From: Rotaria sp. Silwood1
Taxonomy: Eukaryota > Rotifera > Eurotatoria > Philodinida > Philodinidae
Direction of reading: 5' to 3'
Assembly (NCBI GenBank): GCA_905250075.1
Contig: CAJNOP010000003.1
Span: 1,748,395 to 1,812,394, forward strand
DNA length: 64,000 nucleotides
Position 1 is the stretch's first letter. The number at the start of each line of letters is the position of its first letter. The position numbers and the translations under genes are program-made. This document shows positions 10,692-22,451 of the stretch, one piece after another. Below the pieces are notes generated by a model. That model was not told the DNA's origin. It searched no databases and saw only the letters and a program-made list of their open reading frames with translations.

Positions 10692-12848
10692 CAACAACAA
10701 AAAAAGAAAGTGATTAATGTTGTTTTTATTATATTTGTTATGATCTATGTTGTAAAAAAAAAAGAAACGAAAATTTTTATTATGAGTACGAATAAAAAAA
10801 AAAGATGCTTGATAATTATTGTTTTTGTTTCCGTCGTTGAAAAGTAATAGAAAAAATATATATATTGATAGAGTTTATGAAATTTAATATTAGTTTTAAA
10901 ATGATTTTAATTCTCGTACATAAANNNNNNNNNNTTAAGGTTAGGAAAAATACAAGTGACTCACTATGAACCACATTTTTAGGTATGCTCTTCAAATGAG
11001 GAAAAATTTATTTTTGTGTATACATAGGAGATAACGGCAACATAATATCATGCTAGAATTAGAGGAATACAAGTTTAGAGACTACGTATCTTAATCGATG
11101 TGTGTCACAAGGAATTAAATGAATGGATGAAAGATTGACATAACAGAAGTCAAAGTGGCTTAAAATGACTTACTGAATGTCACGGCGATTTTGAAAAGTT
11201 TTAATTGAATTTTTTGATCCGAAAAAATAGATGCTCAAATTTCTCTCATATAGTTAGCGTTGTTTGACTGTTATTTTTTAAACTATGATTGTATTCTTAT
11301 CTTAACTTATAACGAATAACGATCAGAATAATTCACTTCTAAAACTAATAGTTTTGACACAGATTTCCATTACCCTACCTTTCGTATTTAAAAATATTGA
11401 TATTAAACGTAAAACAAAATTTCAAAAAAAAAAATTTTAAATATTTTTATTGATGCAACACTGTTAGAGCTCATGTTAATTGAGTGCAATTTATTTTGAG
11501 TGATAGTTTAGATGTTACTCTTCAAAAATTTATCGCATTAATGTCCACTAATCTTTAAATACGACAACAATTAAAAAAGCTAAAAACGAAGTCAATCCTT
11601 ATAGAACACTCTTTTTACATTAGCTAATCATGTTCAATATTGACTTTTAATATTGTTTCGACAGAGTTATTATTTTTTCTATTTAATCAAGTTTCTTTTA
11701 GATTAAATTAAAATCTATTTGTGAATTTTACTCGTTTTTTGTGTGATCAATGAAAAAATTTATTTAGTAGATATAACTTCTCGAATCAATACATATCTAT
11801 TAAAATACATTCAACCATATTGATTTTTTTTCAATATTTCTTTTAAAGTATAAACTACTTTTCCATCTATATTTATCTACAAGCAATGATTTTAGTTGAT
11901 ATGACTCAGGTAAGACAAAAAAAGAAACTTATATGATCACTTTAGTCAACATTTAATATGCAAACGAATGAGATATATCATGCGTGCGATGAATTTGAAA
12001 GTCAAATCGAAATTTTGCATATAGGGTCCATAGTCTTCTTATTTACAACCATAAATATATAGTATTATTTATCATTTATTGCACTCAAATAGGCCTCGAA
12101 ATGTACGTGCATTCACTGATAATTTTATGATCATAAAATACAAAAAACATTTGTACTTTACAGACATCTTGATATTAGTTGTGATGAAAACAAGAGAATG
12201 AGCTTTCAGAGGAGTTTTTTGCTGAAATTAAATTCATAAATGTTCTTCTTTTCGTTATAAAAAGTTCCTAGCATTATCATTTAGTCTATGAGACCGACAG
12301 TAATTGTCTATACCCATTATTTTCTTATTGTTACTGATTACGTGTGACATCTAGACAAGAAGACTTACTATGGAACAATAAGCGACACGCTTCTGTCTAA
12401 TATCTTGAACTTTCCGACTCGAACTCTGCCCCTTCGAAATTGGTATATTGAATCACGAGTCAATCACACCATCAACACGTACGTTTCAATAATAGAAAAG
12501 AAAATCATCAATTATCTTGTAAGATAAATATCCTTCCAATTAAAGATTATTATCATCTATTCAGTACTATAAAAACCTTGTTATTCTATTCTGTTTTTTT
12601 GTTTTTATTGAAAATGGCAAAAAAATTGTATGCTTTTCTTTTTCTTCTATATTTCGTTTCTATTCATTACAATATTCTTTTTTCTTGTCAGTAAATCAAT
12701 CAAATAGTGAAATTTATTCTATCATGGTTAGCAACATTTACTGTTTTATTATTTGTCAACAAATTACATTTTATATACATTTTGTTTTATATATATAAAT
12801 CTTTATATTTCTTTATGGATGAGTTATAAATAATAACACAAAACAAAA
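10692..12848. other. Intergenic region with a 10-base assembly gap
   Basis: Ten N at 10925-10934 mark a small gap. I see no exon, RNA gene or repeat that I can support in the rest of this 2.2 kb of AT-rich sequence. Confidence 0.6.
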
Positions 12849-15800
12849 ATGATTCGTCGAGTTGTCTATGATGTAGAATTTCGTGTTATTGTTAAAGAAA
12901 AATTAAATCCTTGTGATAGTGTTCTTCTAACTGGCTCATGTGAACAATTAGGTGAATGGTTACCAAATCGTTGTGTACCATTAAATCGTACAGATAAAAA
13001 TGATGAAGGTGAAATATGGTCAACTAATATTAAAATTCATGGAACAAAAAAACTTTTTTATCGATATTTAATTGCACAAATTGTACGAATTGATGATGAT
13101 TTAAATTTAATTGTTAAAAAATGTAAGTTTAATCAATGAAAAAGAAGAAAGAAATTTTTATTCAATTATTTTTTGATATTCTAGGGGAAACATTTAAAAT
13201 AGCACGTCAAATATCACTTAATAATCATGGTATGAGTGAATCTGATAATGGAGTATCATCAATAACAAATGCAACAGTTGATAATGAACAACCTGATGAA
13301 TTTCCAGCTATATTTGGTTGTTATAAAGGTGAATGTCGTACTGATATTGGTTGGTTGACTGGTCAAACAGAAATTCAACTTCGTTTTCATTCAAATGCTT
13401 TACAATTATGGTCATTGAAGTTACGTAATAGTAAAATATCATTAAAAGTTTCACCTATTGGTATGATATCTTTGTTTTTATTGTTTTGAAGTAAATTTTA
13501 ATTAGAAAAATGAATTTTCTCCTTTTTTTTTAGATTTAAATTATCAACAAGAAAATGAAGAAATTTCATCAGATTCACCTAGTCAAATATATGCACCAAC
13601 ATCAAAAGTATTTATACAATCAGCTATATTACGTTTATCTGGTTGTGAAGCTAATATTCAAAGTGATTATGGTGCGATTCTAGAAAAAGATGATTATATG
13701 ATTGTTAAGATTCAAACATTTGAACCAGAAAATGTTGCATATCATATTGATTTTTATCTTGTTGATGAAATAACAACATTAAGAAAACATATTGGTTTTG
13801 CATATGTTTTACCAGTACATTCAAATCTTGAATTAGCAGATAATAAACATCTCAATCGTATTGTACCTATTATTGGACTTAAACATAATCCGTTCGTATT
13901 TTTATTAATACAAAATCAAACCAAACATTAAATATTTAATGTTTTTTATTTTAGTATTGGTCAAATAAAAATTGATGTTTTATTAATAACACCATTGGAA
14001 GGTGTTCAACAAAAATTTTTTGTTACACAATCAAAATATTGGCGCCAAGGTCGACGACCAGTTAATGTTGGTCATCGAGGTTTAGGTAATAGAATCATAT
14101 TTATTTATTTATTTATTTAAACTTTTCAGAATAGAATTAGCCTATCGATAAACTATTTCTATTTCAATTTTAATATTCGTATCTAATATGACTTTTTTTT
14201 GTTATGATGGTTTGATAATATATCATCATCTTCCACCGTTGATTAAAGAAAAGTGGTCAGCATCAGCAGTTTGTTAGTCGAGAGTTGACTTTTTCTTCGA
14301 TACCATTGACTATACTATTTATCAAAGATCCGTTGAATTACTTGTGAGCGAAAATCTTTCAACTCGAAAATAGAGCATGAACAGATGCAATTATTCCCGA
14401 TTGTCATTGCATAATATATTTGATTGTTTAAAAAAGAAACAAGGGCTATGGCAAAGATGGAACCCGTCTAAAATTAATACCGACACTGAACTAATGAGTT
14501 GTCATACTATTCTGTCTATGGTCACTGATATTTGACGTAAGCCACAAAGTTTCATCACACATACCGTATGAAATGATAAGAGCAAAAAAATAAATAAGAC
14601 ACATTAGTAACAATTGGTTCTATTGCTGGATGGTGATATCTATATGTATCACCCATCCTGAAAGGATTAAAATAATTAAACAATTAATAGACTATTTTTT
14701 TGATTAGGTAAAACAAATACTGAACATATACCAGCTAAATCTCAAACAGCATTATCAAATGATTCAAATAAACAGCGTACTATGGATACTGGAGCACCAA
14801 TACTTCCACCAACAACACGACCTGTTCAAACAAAGTTTGTTAGTGAAAATACATTAGCTTCATTTAAAGGTGCTTTTCAACTTGGTTTTGATTTTGTTGA
14901 ATTTGATGTTCAATTATCAAAAGATAAAATACCTGTTGTTTATCATGATTTTCAAGTTGCTATTACACTTAAACGAAAAGGACAAGAAGCAGAATTATTT
15001 GTTGTACCTGTTAAAGATTTAACATTACCACAATTACAATCATTAAAAATATATCATGCGAGTAAAACTGATGTAACAAAAGCTGATGAAGAATTTGATG
15101 ATGATGATCAAACAACTACAAATAATAATTTAAATTTAATAGAAACACCTAGTTCATCAGATAATATTGATAATCAACATTTGATATCGACAAGTCAATT
15201 AAAACAACAACAACAAGATGATAAAAAATTTCGTTCATTATTTCCAACAGTACAAGAACTTTTTGAAACACTTGATCCACATCTTGGATTTAATGTTGAA
15301 ATAAAATATGCTATGGAATATCGACAAGGTGGAAGTGAACAAAATCATTATTTTGAACGTAATGAATACATTGATTGTATTCTTCGATGTCTTATTACTT
15401 ACGGTAAATAGAAAACAAAAAAAAAAGCTTTTCTTTTACTTTTACACATGCAATGTAAAGCATTCCATTTATGTAGTCTTTTTGTATCGTAATAATTTCA
15501 AGCATGAAAATTCGAAAAATACTCGTTCAAACATTTGGAAAAGTTACAGGATTGAATCGATACCCTTTTTCTATTTTCGATATTCTTCGAAACGTTCTGC
15601 TTCATGGTTCCTGGTGACTTTCAAAAATGGAAGGAGCTCTACAGTATGACAGATAGCTACTTGAATTCTTCACGGATACAGTGCAAAAAGTGGGAGGAGC
15701 TAGTGCGCCGAGCTGCTTTCCTATTAAGACCCATGCTTCGTTCGCGTCCAAATAGTATTCTAAAACCACAAATATTTGTAAATGTTGTTGGTTTTTCCTT

Positions 15801-17013
15801 TCGAGATAATTAAAGAAAAAGTTAGTCGGCAGTGTATTAGATAAGTTAGTTTTGTTCATTAGAACTGTAAGGACTAGAACAGTGGGAGACCAAATTTTTT
15901 CTTCTTCTTGATCTCAGCGTCAGCCATGATGACAAGGATCGCAACTAAAATCTTTCTTGCACATCTCTAACGAGGACAGTTGATCATAATGAATTTTACT
16001 CTGTCTTCTTTTCAAGTCCTTTTATACTTCGATCAGTTGATGATTGCTTCAAATGTATTATTTACGCATTCTTGTTTATTGTAACCCGAAAGAAATTCAT
16101 TTCTGTAAATTGTAAATATCTTTCCAGTGAAAAAAAGTTTCATTACTAATTGTAAAAATGATTATTCTTTTTTCATGCTATATTGATTTTTATTGATAAC
16201 TGAGATGTGAAGCTTTGCATGGCATTTTGAAGCTGAATATTATCTAGATATTCTTATGTTTTTTTAGCTGGTAAACGTGTTATACTCTTATCAACATTTG
16301 ATCCTGATTGTGCTTCTATGCTTCGTCTTAAACAAACATTATTTCCAGTATTATTTTTAACACAAGGTGAAAAAGGTGATTGGCCACCATATTTAGATAT
16401 TCGAACATGGTCAATTGATATTGGCTTATGTTTTATTGTTGCTGAACATTTATCAGGTTTAGCTGCACCAGCACTTGATATTCTTTCAAATAAAGATTTT
16501 GTGAAACATGTTAAAAACAATGGAAAATTATTGTTTATTTGGGGTGATGAAGCAAGTAAATTTTTAATCGAAAGAAAAAGACATATATGCTTTATTGTTT
16601 AAATTTAGGTGATAAAGATGTATCAAAATGTTTATTAGAATTACGTGTTGATGGTTTAATATTTGATCATGTTACTGAATTTAAAGAAGAACATTCAACA
16701 ACAGAAAATCTCTTTATTTGTATGTAATTTAGTTTTTAACAAAATTAAAGATGAAAATTTTTTTTTAATTGTAGCGGAAGAACGTGAAGAACTCGAAGTT
16801 ATTAATAATTTTCGTCAAAAACAACTTGAATTGCAACATCTTCAATTATTACAAGAACTTGAACGATTAAAAGCTGAACGAGAAGCAACAACTTCATCAA
16901 CATCAACAACAAATACATCATCATCATCATCAAATCAACTTCCGAAAGCCTCAACAACCTTAGGACAAGATCAATCATCGATAATAGATTCAAATTTTAA
17001 ACATGTTATGTGA
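12849..17013 (+). CDS. GPCPD1: GPCPD1 (glycerophosphocholine phosphodiesterase, GDE5)
   Basis: Predicted cytosolic enzyme that splits glycerophosphocholine to glycerol-3-phosphate and choline. Exons: 12849-13122, 13185-13460, 13534-13891, 13955-14085, 14708-15403, 16268-16555, 16609-16719, 16775-17013; all phases agree and give about 790 residues, longer than the roughly 670 of the human protein. An N-terminal CBM20 starch-binding domain (LTGSCEQLGEW near residue 28) is followed by a GDPD domain beginning at GHRGLG (about residue 342). Further GDPD signatures are SENTLASF, FVEFDVQLSKDKIPVVYHD and DIRTWSIDIG. The extra length comes from an Asp/Asn/Gln-rich insert inside the catalytic domain (end of exon 5) and a Gln/Ser-rich C-terminal tail. 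Introns 4 (622 bases) and 5 (864 bases) are unusually long; intron 5 holds a GC-richer patch. The donor at the end of exon 3 is the weaker GTTCGT. Confidence 0.95.
14628..14658. repeat. Small hairpin in GPCPD1 intron 4
   Basis: ggatggtgata pairs with tatcacccatcc across an 8-base loop, with one bulged base. It may be chance; it lies close to the acceptor of exon 5. Confidence 0.45.
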
Positions 17014-17321
17014 CTAGATCATATTCGTCAATATCGAGAAATACTTTTCGTCTCTATGCTTTATGTATTCATAGTGATAATTTCTTTTTTTTCTTCTTTT
17101 TTCGTATTGGAAGTTCTCACTTAATTCTATAGTCTTCTTATTCTGTTTCTTTTTCCATTTCAAAAAGAAAACGAAAAAAAAAGCCCAACTATCCTATTAT
17201 TGTGATTTATTAATTATTATATATATAGATGTCAATGAAATATAAACAAACAATAGGCAATATGACAATGCCTGAAATAGAATAAACAATATTACGTTAT
17301 TTTTAATTATAGATTATATCG
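17014..17321 (+). other. Short spacer between GPCPD1 and the next gene, with acceptor-like site
   Basis: A polypyrimidine-rich stretch lies at about 17085-17160, and an acceptor-like ttaattatag ends nine bases before the ATG of the next gene. It could be an internal 5' UTR splice site or a trans-splice site. Confidence 0.4.
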
Positions 17322-17594
17322 ATGGTTATACGTATTATTAATAGTTTATTGGGAGTTTTAACTCGACCATATATTTATATACAAAAATATATCCTTGTTA
17401 CATTTCAATCACATTTACCAATACATTTTGATGAAAAATCATGGTATATTTTATTTGGTTTTATGACTTTTTTGGCATTTATTATTGCTTATACACTTAG
17501 TCGATATATAACATTACAAGATGCTGATGATGATCCTGTTTATCAACGTGCAAAATTATATTCAATGCAAAGAAAACATCAAAAAGTCACTTGA
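17322..17594 (+). CDS. Small single-pass membrane protein, 90 residues
   Basis: A single-exon open frame with an ATG and codon use like that of its neighbours. Residues about 43-64 (WYILFGFMTFLAFIIAYTLS) form one clear membrane helix, followed by an acidic DADDDP motif and a basic C-terminal tail. There is an amphipathic, partly hydrophobic N-terminal third. I do not recognise the family; it looks like the many small integral membrane (SMIM-type) proteins of animals. It sits on the same strand as GPCPD1, 308 bases downstream. Confidence 0.6.
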   Translation: MVIRIINSLLGVLTRPYIYIQKYILVTFQSHLPIHFDEKSWYILFGFMTFLAFIIAYTLSRYITLQDADDDPVYQRAKLYSMQRKHQKVT

Positions 17595-18460
17595 ATAACA
17601 ATAGATTTTAAAAGTTTTGTTTTCTGCGGTCATTTAAAAAAAAAAGAAACAACCTAGTCAATATTTGTAAATAAAAGAAATAAATAATAACATGAAAGAA
17701 AATATTGTGAATTTTCAGGAATACTAATAATGACTGTCATTTTTATTCATATGCATCAATGATATATTAGCTGAAAACAACATCGCATCCATCGCATTAT
17801 ACTTTGATGTTATTTCTATTTTTTGCATTGAAGCAGAATCTACTTGTGTGTGCACTTAGGAAAATTTCTTCTAGTTTGAAGAAACCTTTAAAAGATGCCT
17901 GAAATAGTTTTTTTTGTCACGAGATCAGAATAGAATCTTCGTATACCGCTTCTTGAAATCAAGTTTGATAGGAAATAATAAGATTGCTACCTTGCATTGA
18001 CTATGTTTAAATCAAGACTATTCCAATTCATGGATTATTGATAAACAGAGGTGTTTTTGATAACACAACTTAGTGCGTTGGCAACAAATTCAGAATCCCT
18101 AATTGTTTGCAAGCTGTGTTGCGTTCAACTATGTAGAAGAGAGTTCATTTTATGTATCAATAAATGACATTGAAAGATCATTATAAATCAACGAAATACA
18201 AAAGAATATATTATATATTTGAAATGATAATTTTAATGATTTTTCAATAAAAAGATTTCATCTATAAATTGTAAATTTGTAAATACCAATCTGTTAAACT
18301 ATTATTTTAGTATGCAACATATTTGTCTTATTAAATCAATAAGTCATGATAAAATATCCCGTCTTGTAATCAATTTTAGAAAATATCATTAGCACGGTAA
18401 CAAAAGCAAAAACAATATTTTTCAAAAACACAAAAAAAAGCGCACATATCAAATAAATGA
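17595..18460. other. Intergenic region
   Basis: No exon or repeat that I can support. An acceptor-like ttattttag at about 18302-18310 may mark an upstream 5' UTR exon junction of the following gene. Confidence 0.5.
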
Positions 18461-19742
18461 ATGCTTCAAGCAGATTCTCAATCTCGTTTATATTGTGCTC
18501 ATTATATACCTGCTGATATTGATTGTTCGGATTGTCGTTCAACCGAGAAGGACTACAAAAATCGACCACTCTATGCTCCTTTATATGTTCCTTTACCCAA
18601 TTTACGTACTGTACTTGATAATTCACTGTTGAAATTACCTAATGCTTTTTATGTACCATTCAATGAGAATCCGAATAATCAAAAACCAAAAAACAATTCT
18701 TCAAATTATTTGTTATCAGATGATTGTGTTGAAATTAATACAAAGAATGGTATTGTTCGAGTACCTCGATCAACACTTATTCAACGTTCTTGCTTAAATG
18801 AATCTAATAAAAATAATTATGAATTATCAAAAAAAAATTCTAGATGTAATTCACAACAAATATTTCCTGGTGATTTTCAAAAACATGCACATCGTTTTAC
18901 ACGAAGTTTTAGTTGGAAAACTAAACCAGAAGAATCACCATTTGTACAAATGCAACCATTACCAAAACTTATTAAACGACCAGGTTATGTAGAAATATGT
19001 TGCAAAAGTTAGTTTTTAATAATAAAATTAAATTTTCGATTATGATTAAATATAAATAATTGAAGATATTTGTTGGCCAACACATCAACTTTGTTTATGT
19101 TGTACAAGAAATGTTGCTGAAAGTTGTCGCAAATGGTCTAAATCAACAGGAGAATATGATTATATTGATGCATGTTGGTCATCATGTGCATTATGTTCAG
19201 ATGATGCATACAAAATACTCAATACACCTGTTGTTTATAATGAGAAAATTATTGATCCAGAACTTTTACTCCCACTCGATGCTGAACTACTATATTACTC
19301 AATACAATCAGCAAAACGTCAACAAGCTAAGCAACAAAACTTTCAGACAGAATCCATATTAACTCAACAACAATCACAAACATCAGAAAGTCAACAAGAT
19401 AATATAATACCATTTGCTACTGACAAGAATGATTCAAAAGAATTGCCATCAGTACCACAGAATCAAGAGAATAAGATAAAATCTGATATATCCCATATAC
19501 CACTGCAAGAACAACAACAACCACCAGTCATACCATTACCAACAATGACAAAGACTTTAGATAAGTTAGAAGAACCTCAAAAAATCAAGCCTTCAAAGCC
19601 TGTTAAAGCTGAAAGATCATTACAATCCACTAGAAAGAAGAATCGTAGAAAAAAACATACTAAAAAATCTGGTCGATCACGAAGTTCTTCTAAAAAAAGA
19701 TCAAAAAATCGGTCTAAACGAAAATCAAGGTCAAAAAGATAA
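18461..19742 (+). CDS. Uncharacterised Cys-containing protein with Lys/Arg/Ser-rich tail
   Basis: Two exons, 18461-19007 and 19066-19742, join in phase and give 407 residues. The N-terminal part has scattered Cys pairs (CAHYIPADIDCSDC). Across and after the exon junction there is a Cys-rich stretch (ICCKN, then CWPTHQLCLCC and CWSSCALC) that might bind a metal. The middle is Gln/Pro-rich and probably disordered. The last 60 residues are strongly basic with Arg-Ser and Lys-Ser runs (KKSGRSRSSSKKRSK), which suggests a nuclear or RNA-associated protein; this is inference. No family is recognised. The ATG at 18461 is the first in frame. Confidence 0.75.
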
Positions 19743-21669
19743 TTAATGTTCATATGAAATTCTCAATAACTAAAACCAGATACAAAGATTTGATACATGA
19801 ATACAATATTTTATGCCTTTTCTAATTGAATATCTGAGTTAGTGAATGAATCTGTTTCATATATTTGGTCTATTCACTTAGAAAGCAATGATTTTAAGAG
19901 TAATACAAAAAATGTCAATCATTTTGTACGATACTTACTACATAAAACACTACACAGACTTTTGAATCAAGTTTATTTTATAATCAATTATCGATGGTAA
20001 TACAATTGTCTATTAGTGCCCTCTGGACATAAAAGTCTAACATTTCCTTCTAGAACTGTACTTCAAAAATTTTGTTTAACATATTAATATATTGTGAAGA
20101 TTTTCATTGATGGTTTTACAAAAGAAATCAGTAGAAATTCAAAGCATAATGAGAGGATGTGTACGTACTTGAAATGATGGTATGATATGTTTACTAGTTT
20201 TGTTTATAGTAAATTGAGAATTTTATTTATTGTTGTATATATAATTTCAATAAACAAAACAGATTGGGAGATACGCTCATCTATAAAGAGATGCCTATTG
20301 ATTTATACATTAATTGAGTTCACTACAAAAATATCAAAGAGTATGCTACTACTACTAATAATAATACATTAGACCCTGTGGTCACCCAACACATACTGTT
20401 TTCTTTTCAGATTGAAATTCTTTTGTTTTTAGAGAACATGTAGAAACAATTAACGTATTTTGACCTTGTTAGTATTTTATTTCCTATATTTACTCAAACA
20501 ATTCTTTCACAAGCTGAATATAAATTAATTCTATATAAATTACTTTTTGCGTCACTAGACATAAATAAAATAGTTAAACTTCCTTCATTTGAAAATATAC
20601 CTAATATCAATATTGAATATGATGATGAGTATAAATAGACAAGAATTGTAAAATAGAAATTCGTCCGCGATGCTCAAGTAATTCTATGATTGCCCACGCA
20701 TGAAAAAAAAAACACATTATTCACAATATTTTTGTTGTTGTTACATCTAGATCAATGAAAAAAATGTGTGAAAACGAAATGTTTGGTTGAGCAAACTGTT
20801 GCAGAAAATGCATCACTCTAACGAATAACAATTGTGAACCTGTAAGGAAACCGAGTGTCTATTCTCAATTTTCCCAAAGAATTATCATAACGCTATTGAT
20901 AGTTCCTCTTGACAGCTTAGTAATGTCTATTTCTTAGTTTTCTGCTTGTTGCTATGAAGAATACTTAACAAGATGGTTGAAAACAACCATTTTCAAGACT
21001 GCCATTAACAAATTACTGTTTTTCTTAGTAATATAGTATATATTATAATAAATTTAAACTCTTTTTGGTAACGTCATGTTTCTTTCAGACATATAATCTA
21101 TATTAAGATATAACCTGAGAAAGAACTAATGAAATGAATAATACTTGGTTGAAAAATGTTATAAATCTTAAATCGATGAAGACATGTTGACAGATATGTG
21201 TTAAGTGTGATAAACTGATATTTTATTGACGTATTTTTTGTGTAATCAAAATAAAAGTAATTTATAACACGGTTTTCATCATATAGAAGTATGTCTTCCC
21301 ATCGTTGATGAAAAAATAATTTACTTGAAAACTGTTGCACTCATCTAAGATTATCATAAACTAGAATAAAGAATCAAAGATTCTGTCAAAAATGAACTCA
21401 TTTTGAATATCTTCATCATATTCCCTAATGAATCTCAGTCTTGTTTATTTTTCTGATTGATTATCATATTCATATTAACAGAATTTCAAATAAAAAAAAA
21501 ACTAAAACTTTACAAAAAATGAATTAGTCGATTCATTCTATAATATTTGACAAGTTCTTTTTGTTTTCTACAAAAGTAATTTACATTTATTTAATAATAG
21601 CATTAAAAATTAAAACATTCGACTAATTTTATTTTTCATCAACATAACACTTTACATTATAATATATAT
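19743..21669. other. Intergenic region
   Basis: Convergent spacer of 1.9 kb between the basic-tailed gene and the Ly6-like gene. AT-rich, with no supported exon or repeat. Confidence 0.6.
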
Positions 21670-22451
21670 TTAGTAATGATATATAGTTAGCAAGTAGCCC
21701 ATAATAATAATTGATAACGATGATTTTAGATTTTGTGCTTTATTACAACCATCAAATGCACAAAGTGACATAAAACCTTGTAAACGTATAGAACCATTCC
21801 AATCTTGAAAACCTTTTAATCGAAAATTGCCTGATGTTTCTAATAATTTGGTTGATTCCATAATATTTTCAACAACACATGTACGATAATAAATAACAGT
21901 ATTTATATAAGAAGCATTGGCATCACCATCAACACTTAATATACGACCACTAATTTTTACACAAAATCGAGCCGGAAATGTCCCATTTTTGCCCACAGCC
22001 GTTGCCTGAATACATATATATTCAAGATTCTTTTACTATTCAGTTTACAAGGCAATTAATTTTTATTCTCAAGTATCCTATGCCCTCATCATTTATAACC
22101 AACTCCACTATCGATAATCGAATTATTCAATTTGTGCTCAAAGAGAAATACAGAGCAGACAGAAATTAATTACTTTTGACATAAACATCGACAAGGTTTT
22201 TTCTTTTAATTTATATGAAAAAGTATGATTTAAACAAGAGAAAAAAAAACAATCATAATGATATTTACTTGACAATTTATTTGAACTGGATTAATTAATG
22301 ATGAAAATGGATCTCGACAACCATCATCATTGGGATTTGTTGTCATACACTTATAACATGCTAAACCCTGACTAGATATTGGTTTAATTAATACAAATAT
22401 ATATAATATTAATACACTAAATTGTTCCCAATATTGGATATTGGATACCAT
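21670..22451 (-). CDS. Ly6/quiver-like GPI-anchored protein
   Basis: Two exons, 22269-22451 and 21670-22005, join in phase 0 across a 263-base intron, giving 172 residues. The N terminus has a signal peptide (hydrophobic core VLILYIFVLIKP, likely cut near SSQG). The mature part opens with LACYKCMTTNPNDDGCRDPF, typical of Ly6/uPAR-fold proteins, especially the quiver/sleepless group. It ends with a Cys-Asn pair (GCNKAQ) and a hydrophobic tail (LSIIIMGYLLTIYHY) that fits GPI attachment. Members of this family modulate ion channels or receptors at the cell surface; which one applies here cannot be told. The middle section with a long Asn/Ser-containing loop is divergent. Confidence 0.85.
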
